This document shows positions 24,546 through 37,029 of a DNA stretch of 64,000 nt, piece by piece (within the stretch, counting starts at the first letter, position 1; every line of letters begins with the position of its first letter). Under the pieces are notes generated by a model, which searched no databases, was not told the origin of the DNA, and saw only the letters and a list, made by a program, of their open reading frames with translations. The position numbers were made by a program, and so were the translations under genes. Origin of the DNA: Diplodia intermedia. Taxonomy: Eukaryota; Ascomycota; Dothideomycetes; Botryosphaeriales; Botryosphaeriaceae. The stretch spans positions 1 through 64,000 of the forward strand of contig JAKEKT010000108.1 in the NCBI GenBank assembly GCA_021495925.1, given 5' to 3'.

Positions 24546-25660
24546 TTAAAAAACTATAGATCTCTTAAATTTTTACTTTAAAGAATTATAGCTTTTAGAC
24601 CTTTTAAAAGTCTTTTATAATTATATTAAGAAGAATCGTCTTTTCTTTAATAGTTTAAAGTCTTATTAGTTTACTAGTATTTTAAATTTATCTACTAGTA
24701 TATTTTAAACGTCTAGTAAATTCTCTTAAATCTACGCCGTAACTATAATAATAAATCTTTCGCTATTAGTTTTAAAAATAACTAGATCTTCTAATAAATT
24801 CGTCGCTAAAGCTATTTTAATAGCTAAGTCTAGAATTTCTACTACTAGATAACTAGTTTTACGTAATTTTATTCTTTCGTCTCTTTTTAACGCTAGAGAA
24901 TTTTAAAATATTTTTAATACTTACTTCTTTAGTATTAAGAAAGAACTTATTCTCGCTATAAATACTATTTTTCTTAAGAGAAACTTAGTACTTATAACTA
25001 TTATTTTATTCTCTAGTAGTTTTCTACTAAAGAATTATTCTTTATAGAATAATTTAATTTTATTTAGAGCGATAAAATAATCTAAGATATAATTTAAGAT
25101 AGCTATTTATAATCTCTTTATAAAGAAATATATCTCTTTAAAGATACTTTTCTTTATTAAAGAGAACGTAGCTATCTTTAATAATAGCTTAAAAGTAGTT
25201 AATACTTTATACTAGCTAACGCGAGAAAAAAAGCGAATAAATTAGTTTATAAACTTAATTTATTTAAGCTTTTCTACTAAATTTAAGACGAATAAAACTA
25301 TAAAAAATAATCTTTATATTATTAGTCTTTATCTATAAGTAGAAGATCTTTATCTCTAAATTTTATCTCTTTTATTATAAATTTCTTTATCTTTTACTTA
25401 TATTTTCTCTTACTTTTTTCTTTATTTTCTACTATTAAGTCTTTAGTTAATAGATTTTCTCTTTAAAGTTTTTATTTTAACTTTAGACGCTATTTTCTAC
25501 TTTTAAGTATATTATTTTTAGTACTCTTCTAGACTTTTCTTCTAATACGTATATATTTAGATATATAGCTAGAAGCGAATTCTCTAAAGAGATCTTATCT
25601 CTAATAGTCTTAGACTCTAGAGAGACGTTAAACTAAATAAATAAATAAATAATAAATAAA
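24546..25660 (+). mobile_element. RIP-mutated remnant with a LINE-type 3' end
   Basis: The last 120 bp or so (from about 25,540) match the 3' end of LINE copies B and D, including ACTCTAGAGAGACGTTAAAC and a TAAATAAATAAA tail near 25,630-25,660. The part before it does not match the corresponding region of B. Together with 17,050-18,032 it could be one short non-autonomous LINE derivative cut in two by copy A. That pairing is a guess. Confidence 0.4.
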
Positions 25661-25794
25661 ATAAAGATATCTAGACGCGCGTACGTATAGACTAGTATAG
25701 TTATAATCTAAATTATTAAAGATAATTATAGTATTAGATTAGAGAAATAGATTAGCTCTAATTTATTTATAATACTCTACGAAACATCTTAAGA

Positions 25795-28700
25795 AGACGA
25801 TACCTTTAAATTTAATTCTTAAGAATTACGCTAAGACTAGTACTATTCGAAAGCCCTTAATTTTCTTAGCTAGAATCTTAATTCTTAGCTTTATAGATAT
25901 ACGCGCTATTACGTAGTACGTAGAAAAAGAGGTGCTCTAGATAGTACTAGACTAGCTAGAGCTCTATAGCCCTCTCTATTCTTAAAAACCACTTAAATTC
26001 GTCTTAAACTTTATATAGAGAATTATACGATACTAAAAAATTCGTTCTTAAAGTTATATTTTAATAGCTCTTTTCTACGCCTAGAAATTCTACTCTAAAG
26101 CCTATTAGAAGCCTCTTTTCTAGGCCTTACTAAAGAGTTTTACGTATATAAATACTTTGTATAGTTTAAGTCTTAGCTTATCTTCGAATTCGACTCTTAA
26201 GAATTACACTAAGACCGATATTATTTAAAAGCCCTCGATTTTCTTAGCTAAAATCTCGATTCTTAGCTTCGTAGACGTACGCGCTATTATATAGTACGTA
26301 AAAAAAGAGGTACTCTAGATAATACTAGACTAGCTAGAGCTTCGTAGCCTCTTCTATTTTTAAAAACCACTTAAATTCGCTCTAAACTTCGTATAGAGAA
26401 TCGCACGATACTAAGAAATCTATTTTTAAAGTTATATTTTAATAGCTCTTTTCTACGCCTAGAAATTCTACTCTAAAGCCTACTAGAAGTCTCTTTTTTA
26501 GGCCTTACTAAAGAGTTTTACGTGTATAGACGCTTTATACGGTTTAAGCTTAATATTAAGACGCTACTTAATTTCTTAAAATCTTTAATATTCGCGTTAG
26601 TCTTATCGACCCCTTCGTTTACTTTTAGAGAGTAAGTAATTAAGAAAAGCCCTCGTCTTAACCTAGGTTTCTTTTATTTACGACTTAGTTTAAATAAAAT
26701 TAAAGTTAATAATTTATTTCTAGTCTATTTCTTATCTATTTCTATTATTTCTATATATTTTTCTTATAGAAAGAGCTTAGAAATTCTCTTTTAAATCTAG
26801 AATATCTTCTTCGAAGTAGAATTTATCTTCTTTAAGCTCTATTCTATCTCTTCTAACGTAGAATATAGACTTTAAGACTATAGATACGACTATAGAAAAC
26901 TTTAAGAACTCTCTAGCTACGTCTACGTCTCTTTTAATAGTAGCTACGCTAGACCTCTCGATCTCTAAATCCGCGAAAAATCTCTTTTTATAAGAGAATC
27001 TATATAAGAAATAGCTCTTTCTAAGAGTTATACTAATTCTCTTCGCGAAGAAAGAAATATTAAACTCTTAATTTATCTTTAAACCTCGTATTAATTCGAA
27101 TATTAAGAACGTATAATAACTTAAAATAAATCTATAGTTATTAAAAGAGGTTATAGAATACGTACTTAGTCTTCTAGTTAAAATCGCGAATCTTATTCTC
27201 TTTAGAGAAAAATAGAGGTCTATTCTAGACCTAATTAAAATCGTACGATAGTATACTAAGACGAATAAAATTATAGATAAGACTAGCGCGATTCTTACTA
27301 CGTAAGTTCGAGCCCTTAAAAAGACCGCGATAGACCTCGCGAAGAAAATAAAGAACTTATCTAAGTTCGCTATTACTATTTTTTTAAACTAGATCTCGTA
27401 AAGAACTATTCTTTCGATTTTATAACGCTCGAAGTCTATATAGTAACTAATTATAGTGTCTAGCTAATCTACGTATATCTTAATAACTATTATCGCCGCG
27501 TTAAAAAAAGGGCTATAGATTACCTCTTCTTTAAAAAAGAAGTTAAAGATCTCTACGTCTAAGAAAGTTACGCGATAGATTATTCTTATATTAACTACGA
27601 AAATCGCGAACTTCTTATTCTTTAGACTACGAAACGTCTTTAATAAGACGTTTTCGAACTAGCTTAAGAGAATAAGATCTACGATTATAATAATCTCTCT
27701 CTCGTTAAAAAAGAATATCGTACTTATTATATATAAGAACTTCTTCGTCGAATTTCTTTTAAAGAATAAGATAATAATTAATTAAATTATCTCTACTCGA
27801 TTAATTATAAAAAACCGTACGTAGTATAAGATAGTTATATATAACGTATCTATATAAGATCTTTTAACCCTCTCTCGCGAGAACTTTAGTAAGACTATTT
27901 AAATAGAAATTAAGATCTATAACGATAGTTTAAAGATTATTAATACTCTCTACTAGCTTACGCTAGAGGCTAGAAGAGTAAAGTAGTCTACGAGCTCGCT
28001 AGTTCTTACGTTTAAGATTAAAGAGAAGGCTTAAAAGACTATCTCTAAACGTCTCTATATTTATAACGTTTTCGTTAAGACGAAGAAGCTTAGAAGACTA
28101 AGAAATACTTTAAAAAACTCTAAATAAACTTATTTTAAATAAGTTCTTTACGAGTTCTATAAGCTAACTTAAATAGAAGTATTTTAATAACGAAATCTAT
28201 TCTAGATATCGTAGTAGAGTTAAAGATAGATCTCGTTCTTTATTAAGAATCGTATATCTTATTCTATAAGAACTCGAGCTTTCGATTAATTAATTACTTC
28301 TTATTCGTTTAAATTCTATTAGTTTATTCTTTCGATCTAAGGTCTTAAATACTAATCTACGTCTTTCGCTTTCTTAGAGAAACGAAGATAAATTTAGAGG
28401 CCGAATTCTAGTAAAGTTCTAATCTAATAGTTTTAAGTATAGAGTAGCGAAAGTTAAAGTTTAAGCTACTTAACTTATATAACTAAAAGAATTAAACGGA
28501 TAATAATTTTTAGCTTACTCTAGAACGCGTTCTATAATAGTAATTTCTTAAAACGTAGGCGATAGTAGCTAAGAATTTTAATATTTATTATTTCTAGTAG
28601 AATCTAGAATCTCTTCTCTTATCTAGCGCTAATTAGCTAGTAAAATAGTTAGAAGAAAACGATCTATCTCTCTTAAATAAAGAAAATAAGAATATCTTTT

Positions 28701-31700
28701 ATCGTCTCTATCTAGAAAGAGAGATAATTATCGATCTTATACTTACTACGTCGGTCTTAGCTAATAGAATTACTAACTAGTAAATAATCGCGAACTTCGG
28801 CTTTAATTATAAAATAATTCTATTTAGTCTAGAATTAACCGGCTATACGAAACCTTCTACGGTAGCTACTACTACTAGATTTAATATAAGAAAGGCCGAC
28901 TAGCCTAAGTTTTAGAAAATCTTTAAATAATAGATAGAGATAGTAATATTTAAGATTCTAAAAAGCTTAGAATTAAACCTCTTATTAAAAGATATCTCTA
29001 AAGACTTAATAGAAGGCTTAATTCGCTAAATACCCGTACTAGATACTCTAAAGATAAGTCTTAATTAGATTATATCTATTACGATAAATCTTTCTATTCT
29101 TTAATTAAAACTAGAAGCTTAATCTAAATTATAGTAGTCGAATAAGCTCTTAGAAGAACGAAGACGACTATAAAGAGAGATTAACGCTTTTAAATCTTTA
29201 CGTACGAAAGAGAATAAGCGAAGATACTTAAATAGTTAAAATATCTACTTTAAAGCGATTAAAAGAGCTAAACGCGAATACTAAAATTCTTTTCTAAAAA
29301 AAGAAACTCTTAAAACTATCTTTAAGACTATAGCTTATATTAAGTTTAGAACGTATACTAGAATCTTTAAGATTAGCTATAATACGTATACGAGAAAACG
29401 TCTAAAAGATAGTTTTAAGAGAAAGTATTTAGTTTTTAAAAAGAAGCTCTTTTTACTATCTTTTTCTACCGTCTCTTTTAACTAGTAAAGCTACGTTTCT
29501 AAACGCTAGAACTAGTTAAAGCTTAGTTTAAGAGAAATTAAGAATACGTACTCTATATAAATTAAAGAAAAAATACCGAGACTAGACGCTATTACGTAAG
29601 AGATTATTACTTATACGTTTAGAGCGAAGTCTAACGTCTTTACTAAGGTCTTTTCTACGCTATTCGTCTATAAATATTATTCTACGAGCTAGCGTACGGC
29701 TACTAAGATAATTCTAAGTAAGAAAAAGAGTAATATTATAAATTTAAAGTTCTATTATATTATTTCTCTTCTTAATTATCTCGAAAAAGTACTAGAACGA
29801 ATTATAACTAAAAGACTAGACTATTTAGCGAAGATCTTTAATCTTCTTTATTATATCTAAATTAGAGAAAGATTAAAGAAATTTATAATCGATACTATAA
29901 TACTTTTATTAAATAAAGTAAAGAAGAACCGCTATCTTAAACGTAAAATCTTCGTACTTTTTCTTAATATTAAAAGCGTCTTTAACTACGTAGTCGAAGA
30001 ATAACTTCTAGCTATAATAGCTCGAATCGATATATTAATTAATTTACTCGCGTAGATAAAATCGTTTATATCTATATAAATACTAAGCCTCGCGTTTAAC
30101 GAAGAGAAGAAAGAGTTTAGTTTAATAAAGATAAGTATTTTATAAGAAAGTCTAGTCTCGTCTATTTTTTTTTTAATCTATTTTTAAGAGTTATTTTTCG
30201 TCTCTAAAGCTTTATTTCTCTTCTATATCGATAATATTACGCTTATAGCTAGCTCCGATAGCTAGAAACGTAATAAGACGATTCTAGAGAAGAAGACGAG
30301 TAAACTCTATACGCGAAAATAGAAAAACTATATTAAATTTAATCTAAAAAAAACGAAGCTTATTTACTTCGCCCGTTCTTTTAAGAAAGACTTAAAACCT
30401 CGTTCTATTTTAATTACGCTTTCTACGAAAAACGTAATAGAATCTAAAGAATAAGTTAAATAACTAGAAATTTACTTTAACTATAAGTTTATCTTTAAGA
30501 CGTACGTATTTAAAAGAATTAACTAGGCTCGTTTAATCTTTTATCGTCTCTCTAGACTAGCTAACGTTAAGAGAGAGCTTTTTTTCTACGCGGTTTACTA
30601 GCTATATCTAGCTTACGTTACTATAGTTATAGACTACGGCTTCGAAATCTACTAGAAAAATTAGAGGTAGTTTATTCGCTAATTTAGAGTTCTTTAGAAT
30701 CTTACTCTACGAAAGATTCTAGAGGTTTTTAAGACTATTTCTATAATTCTTCTAGAAATAGAGAGTGAAATTTTACTAGCGAATATTTATTTAAATAAGC
30801 GGTTACGAAAATATACTCTTAGAACGAATTTACTTAAAGAATTTTACTCTATTTAAATTAAACTAGAGAAGATTAATCTAGATCGACGGATTTTAGATAG
30901 ATCTACGTAGTTAAAAAAGATTAAACTTCTTTTAAAAACGTAATTCGCGTCTTTAGAAGTAGTTAAATTCTTTTACTTTTTATTATAGTTACTTAAACTA
31001 TTTTATTCGACTATGATTAGCCTCTTAAATAAAGAGAAGTAGACTAAGACCTACGCGCTCGAAGTTAAGAAAGTATTCTTTAATTAAATAACTATCTATT
31101 CTAACGTCTTCGTTCTATCTATAAGTAGAAACGTAGAAGTCGAAGTAGTAGTCTTTAACTTTAGCTAATCTAAAGAGAATCTAGCGCGTTAGATTTATAA
31201 GAATCTCGATTTTAAGAATCTAGTATATAACGATAAGATAGAGAGGCTAGTAATAGCTCTAAAACTCGTCGTTAGAGCCGGGCACGTCTCTAAAGATATA
31301 AGAATTTACGCGGATAACTAGGCCGTAATTCTTAGACTAAGTAAGCCCGCTAATACGCCCGAGTAAGCATAGTAAATTCGAGCTATTAGATTAGCTAAAA
31401 CGCTAAGGGCTAGAGAGAATATCGTCTCTCTAGAATAGTACTTTAACTACGAGAACGTTCTAGATAACGAGTACGCTAATCGGCTCGCGAAAAGAGCTAT
31501 AAAGTACTCTTTAAATAAAGTCTCTACTTCTCTAAGCTTCTATTAAAGTAAAGTTAAGTAGAAGACCTATAAGAAGTAGAAAATAAAGCTTAAATTAACG
31601 TCGAACTTATTCTATAAACGTATCTTTAGTTTAGAGATAGAGTAGCGGCTTAAATCTTCTATAAAAGTTAGAGAAACGGCCTTCGCCTTCTATTAACTAA

Positions 31701-32685
31701 AGATCGAATACGGCTACTTTAAGTCTTATCTTTATTATCTTAATTATATTAAAAATAACTAGTATAGATATAGTTATACGATTAGATAGATACTACGCTA
31801 TCTACTTCTCTCTTACTCTCTTTATAGAGGCCCTTAGATTCTCTTAAAAGACGGGCTTAAAAAGTATCGACTAGATCTTTTAAATCTTTTTTTCTTAACT
31901 CTAGAAACTAGTCTAATAACTAAGTTTTTAGAATAAATAAAGATTACTACTAGATAATAGTAATTAAACGACTTATCTAATAAGGTCTAAATATATACTA
32001 TTAGACGCTTATTTATACTTATTTCTTTCTTTTATTCTCTTCTTCTACTTCTTCTCGTTCTCGACGCCCTCGCCGCTTTCGATTTAGAGTAGAAACGGGC
32101 GAGAACTAAAGAAAAACAACTAAATAGCGGGTATTTAAGCTTAAATAGCCGTTTCTACTAGTATCTACGACTATCTAGTATAGTTAGTAACTAAGCTAAC
32201 GAGACTAAAAAGTCGAAGTTTAATTCTTAGTTAAGTAATCTCTATTTAGAGTTCTTTTTTAGATTTCTAAATTTAAAAGTAGAATTATATAGCTAGTTCG
32301 CTAATAGTAATACTTCGACTAGTTATAATAAATAGTAAGTAAGTATTAGTCTTAGATAAAAGAAAGCTAAATAAATCTAACTAGTTAAAAAGGCTCTCTT
32401 TAAGAAGAGAACTTACTTACTTTATTTTTTATCTCTATTTTTATTAATTTCTAAGCTCTTACTTTATTTTATTTTTTTTTTTATCTTTTCTTTATCTTAT
32501 CTACGCTCTCTACTCTTCTTTAAGCTTTTAAATATATTATTTCTAGTATTCTTCTAGAACCCTCTTTAGTATATATATATTTAGATATATAGATAGAAGC
32601 GGGCCCTCTTAAGAAATCTTATCTCTAATAGTTCTAGACTCTAGAGAAACGTTAAACTAAATAAATAAAAAAAAATAAAAAAATA
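25795..32685 (+). mobile_element. Tad-like LINE, copy B, near full length, RIP-mutated
   Basis: It starts with two tandem 5' monomers and ends with ACTCTAGAGAAACGTTAAAC plus an A-rich tail. Reading through RIP-type stops, the reverse transcriptase core is visible near 30,200-30,240 (FYIDN in the position of the usual Y/F-x-DD motif, followed by ITLIA). An RNase H region follows near 31,300-31,500 (YADN, then a Trp...Asn-Glu-Tyr-Ala-Asn block like the W-PGH...GNE-AD motif). This domain order is that of Tad-clade LINEs. No intact frame remains. Copy D follows directly at the tail. Confidence 0.7.
25821..26540 (+). repeat. Two tandem 5' monomers of LINE copy B
   Basis: The block starting AAGAATTACGCTAAGAC at 25,821 recurs at 26,209 as AAGAATTACACTAAGAC, a spacing of 388 bp, and similarity continues through both units (for example CACTTAAATTCG and CTTTTCTACGCCTAGAAATTC in each). 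Tandem promoter monomers at the 5' end are known from other LINEs. Copy D lacks them and copy A has about one. Confidence 0.75.
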
Positions 32686-35203
32686 TAGTTTAAGCTTAAC
32701 GCTAAGGCGTTACTCGATTTCTTAAAACCTTTAATATTTATATTAGCTCTATCGGCCTCTTTATTTACTTCTAGAGAGTAAGTAATTAAGAAAAGTTCTT
32801 ATCTCGATCTAAGTTTCTTTTATTTACGGCTTAGTTTAAATAAAACTAAAGCTAATAATTTACTTCTAGTCTATTTCTCGTCTATTTCTATTATTTCTAT
32901 ATGTTTTTCTTATAGAAAGAGCTTAAAAATCTTCTTTCGAATCTAGAATATCTTTTTTAAAGTAGAATTTATTTTCTTTAAGCCCTACTCTATCTTTTCT
33001 AACGTAGAATATAGACTTCGAGACTATAAATATAGTTATAAAAAACTTTAAGAACTCTTTAACTACGTCTACGTCTCTTTTAATAGTAACTACGCTAGAC
33101 CTCTTAGTCTTTAAATCTACGAAAAATCTCTTTTCGTAAAAGAATCTACGTAAGAAATAGCTCTTTTTAAGAGTTATACTAATTCTTCTCGTAAAGAAAG
33201 AAATATTAAACTCTTAATTTATCTTTAAATCTTATATTAACTTAAATATTAAGAATATATAGTAACTTAAAATAAATCTATAGTTATTAAAAGAGATTAT
33301 AAAATACGTACTTAGTCTTCTAGTTAAGGCCGCGGATCTCGCTCTTTTTAGAGAAAAATAGAGGTCTATTCTAGACCTAATCGAGATTATATAATAATAT
33401 ACTAAGACGAGTAAAACTATAAATAAGACCGGCGCGATTCTTACTACGTAAGTTTAAGCCTTTAAAAAGACCGCGATAGATCTCGCGAAGAAAATAAAGA
33501 ACTTATCTAAGTTCGCTATTACTATTCTCTTAAACTAGGCCTTATAAAGAATTACTTCTTTAATCTTATAACACCCGAAGCTTACGTAGTAGTTAATCGT
33601 AATATTTAGCTAATCTATATATATCTTAATAGCTACTACTACCGCGTTAAAAGAAGAGCTATAAATTATTTCTTCTTTAAAAAAGAAGTTAAAAATCTTT
33701 ATATCTAAAAAAGTTACGCGATAGATTATTTTTATATTAACTATAGAAATCGCGAACTTTTTATTCTTTAGACTACGAAACGTCTTTAATAAGACGTTTT
33801 TAGACTAGCTTAAGAGAATAAGATCTATAATTATAATAGTCTCTCTCTTATTAAAAAAGAATATCGTGTTTATTATATACGAGAACTTCTTCGCCGAATT
33901 TCTTTTAAAGAATAAGACGATAATTAATTAAATTATCTCTATTTAATTAATTATAAAAAATTATACGTAGTATAAGATAGCCGTATACGACGTATCTACG
34001 CGAGACCTTTTAATTCTCTTTCGCGAGAACTTTAGCGAGGCTATTTAAATAGAAATTAAGGTCTATAATAATAGTCTAAAGATTATCGATATTCTCTACT
34101 AGCTTACGCTAAAGACTAGAAGAGCGAAGTAGTCTATAGACTTATTAGTTCTTACGTTTAAGATTAAAGAGAAGGCTTAAAAGACTATCTCTAAACGTTT
34201 CTACGTTTACGGCGTTTTTATTAAGGCGAAGAAGCTAAGAGGGCCGAGAAATACTCTAAAGAACTCTAAATAAATTTATTTTAAATAAGTTCTTTACGAG
34301 TTCTATAAGCTAACTTAAATAGAAGTATTTTAGTAACGAAATTTATTCTAGATATTATAGTAGAGTTAAAGATAGATCTCGTTCTTTATTAAGAATCGTA
34401 TATCTTATTCTATAAGAACTTAGACTTTTAATTAATTAATTATCTCTTATTTATTTAAATTCTATCGATCTATTCTTTTAATCTAAAATCTTAAATACTA
34501 ATCTACGTCTTCCGCTTTCTTAGAGAAATAAAGATAAATTTAGAGACTAAATTCTAGTAAAGTTTTAATCTAATAGTTCTAAGTATAGAGTAGCGAAAGT
34601 TAAAGTTTAAGCTACTTAACTTATATAACTAAAAGAATTAAACGGGTAATAATTCTCGACTTACTTTAGAACGCGTTCTATAATAGTAATTTCTTAGAAC
34701 GTAGACTATAGTAGCTAAGAATTTTAATATTTATTATCTCTAGTAGAATCTAGAATCTTTCTTCTTATCTAGCGCTAATCGACTAGTAGAATAGTTAGAA
34801 GAAAACGATCTATCTCTCTTAAATAAAGAGAACGAGAATATCTTTTATCGTCTCTATCTAGAAAGAGAGACGATTATTAATCTTATACTTACTACGTTAG
34901 TCTTAGCTAATAGAATTACTAACTAGTAAATAATCGCGAACTTCGACTTTAATTATAAGATAATTCTATTTAGTCTAGAATCGGCCGGCTATACGAAACC
35001 TTCTATAATAGCTACTATTACTAGATTTAATACGAAAAAGACCGACTAGTCTAAGTTTTAGAAAATCTTTAAATAATAGATAGAGACGATAATATTTAAG
35101 GCTTTAAAAAGCTTAAAATTAAACTTCTTATTAAAAGATATCTTTAAAGACTTAATAGAAGACTCGATTCACTAAATATTCGCGCTAAATATTTTAGAGA
35201 TAA
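32686..35203 (+). mobile_element. Tad-like LINE, copy D, 5' part
   Basis: Starts immediately after the A-rich tail of copy B with TAGTTTAAGCTTAACGC, matching copy B from about 26,545. It therefore lacks the monomers and is slightly 5'-truncated. It is collinear with copy B until 35,203, where the Gypsy element interrupts it. The rest of the copy resumes at 46,957. Confidence 0.75.
35199..35203. repeat. Left target-site duplication of the Gypsy element (GATAA)
   Basis: GATAA is repeated at 46,957-46,961 directly after the right LTR. Five bases is the usual duplication for Ty3/Gypsy integration. Uninterrupted copy B carries AAGATAAGTCTTAATTAG at this place, which shows the empty site. Confidence 0.9.
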
Positions 35204-35677
35204 TGTTACGATCCTAATCTAAGGCTTACTAGCCTATAGATCGATATCTTAATAAGTAAGATCCGCACATCACGATTTAAAGAACCCGATCTAAGCATCG
35301 GGATTCTTAAATTACGATTCTAGATCGGGATTTAGAAATCAGAATCCTAGATCGGAATCTATAAATCGGAATCCTAAATCGGGATCTATAAATCGAAATC
35401 TATGAATCGAGATTCTAAATCGGGATCTATAAATCGGAATTCTAAATCGGGATTTAGAAATTAGAGATCCTAAATTAAGATTTAGGAATTCGAATTCTAG
35501 AATTAGCATTCTAGAAGAAGATTAGATTTCTAAAGAGGAATCTAAGATTCTATAGATTAGATTCTTATTCTAGACTCTATCTATAAAATAGATTCGTGTC
35601 TCTTAAAGATACGGTAGAATTATTATCTTTTTAGTCTTTATATTTTAGAATTACTTCTATGCATCGTAATCCTACCA
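35204..35677 (+). repeat. 5' LTR of the Gypsy element, 474 bp
   Basis: Begins TGTTACGATCC and ends CCTACCA, so the TG...CA ends are intact. It is collinear with the 3' LTR of the same length. It contains an array of short repeats (see 35,325-35,485). Confidence 0.93.
35325..35485. repeat. Short tandem repeats within the LTR
   Basis: About ten imperfect 13-15-bp units of the form AATCGGGATCTATA or AATCGGAATCCTA. The same array is in the 3' LTR at about 46,595-46,755. No function known; such arrays can bind regulators or change in copy number. Confidence 0.8.
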
Positions 35678-37029
35678 TTTAGCAGCTAAAAGATAAAGCA
35701 CGACCCTAAGAAACACCCGCTAGAAAAAATTTTTCCGCTAGAACCTTTCTCTTATTCTCTAACTAGATACTAGAGTTTATACTCGCTAGCCGTTTAAAAT
35801 CCTCTAGCCTTCCGCAATTTAGTTCTTATACTTTAGCTCTCACACTAATCTAGTAATCGAAATAGTATTTCTAGATCGCCCTCGTAAATAACGAACACAC
35901 CCTTTATTTACTAGATAGCGACCTTCGACCCCTCGCTATTATCTCTTTATACTCGTAATCTTTTCGTTATTTCTCTAATAACATACTAATCCCCTTACCG
36001 TCGCTACTAGGTATAAGCTTATTCTAGATTTCTTACTATCTAAAAGCGTAATCTAGTCGGCTTTCGCCTTACTTGCCTTCTAGAACGAGAATGATCGTAA
36101 TAAGAAGGCCCTTCTAACTAAGCATTCTTAAGCAATCGCGCTCGCTACTACGATTATCTAACTATACGATAGGCCGCCTATTTCTAATCTCCTAGCCGCT
36201 AGAGCTATTAAAAACAGCCGTATTAGTTTCTAAGATAATTTCTAAAACCCCTATTCGTCTAGCTAGAATCTAATAGTTAATGCCCCCGCCGAAGTATAAT
36301 ACTCCGCCGATTAGTTCTATAAATAATTCTTCTAACATCCGTAGTGCTTCTAACTAGACATTCGATCTAAGATCGTAAGATCGCGACTTTAACACGAATA
36401 AATCCGATTCTAATTAGAACGCGCCTCACCGAGCGATAATATCTCGAACTCTAATATACGAAACGGTCTAGAATCGTCCCCCCTCTTAGTAGGCTACCCT
36501 AGCGCCACTATATATCTTATATCGAAACTCACCCTTCTACTAGCTCTAAAAGCCCCTAGAATTAAATATTTTACTAACGTTATACCGGTTCCGCCGCGCC
36601 ACTACACGCGTTCCTCGAGCGCCGAATTAACGGAAAATAGCTACGCATAGAAGTATAAGGATTCTATAATAGCATTTCTAGAAGAATAATCCTCTCGTAA
36701 CGAATATTTCTATGCCTCTAAACATATCGAAAGTATCGAAACATATACTTAACTACACTCTAATATCGCGCACGAGAATAAAGAGAAACGTCTTCTTTAT
36801 ACGAAAAGCTAGAACTAGAAACTATAACTTCCTTCCTCTAATTAAGAGTACGAGAGAAAGACATAATTCTTCGCCGATATACGAGACCTAGTCTATAAGA
36901 TAATATAATTTACGAGCGAGGATCCCTCTAGGCACTCCGAAACCCTACTATCTATCGATATACGAATACCCCGGGTCCCTAGTAGCTATAACTACACCTT
37001 CGAAACTCTCGAACCGCGAACATCTAAAT

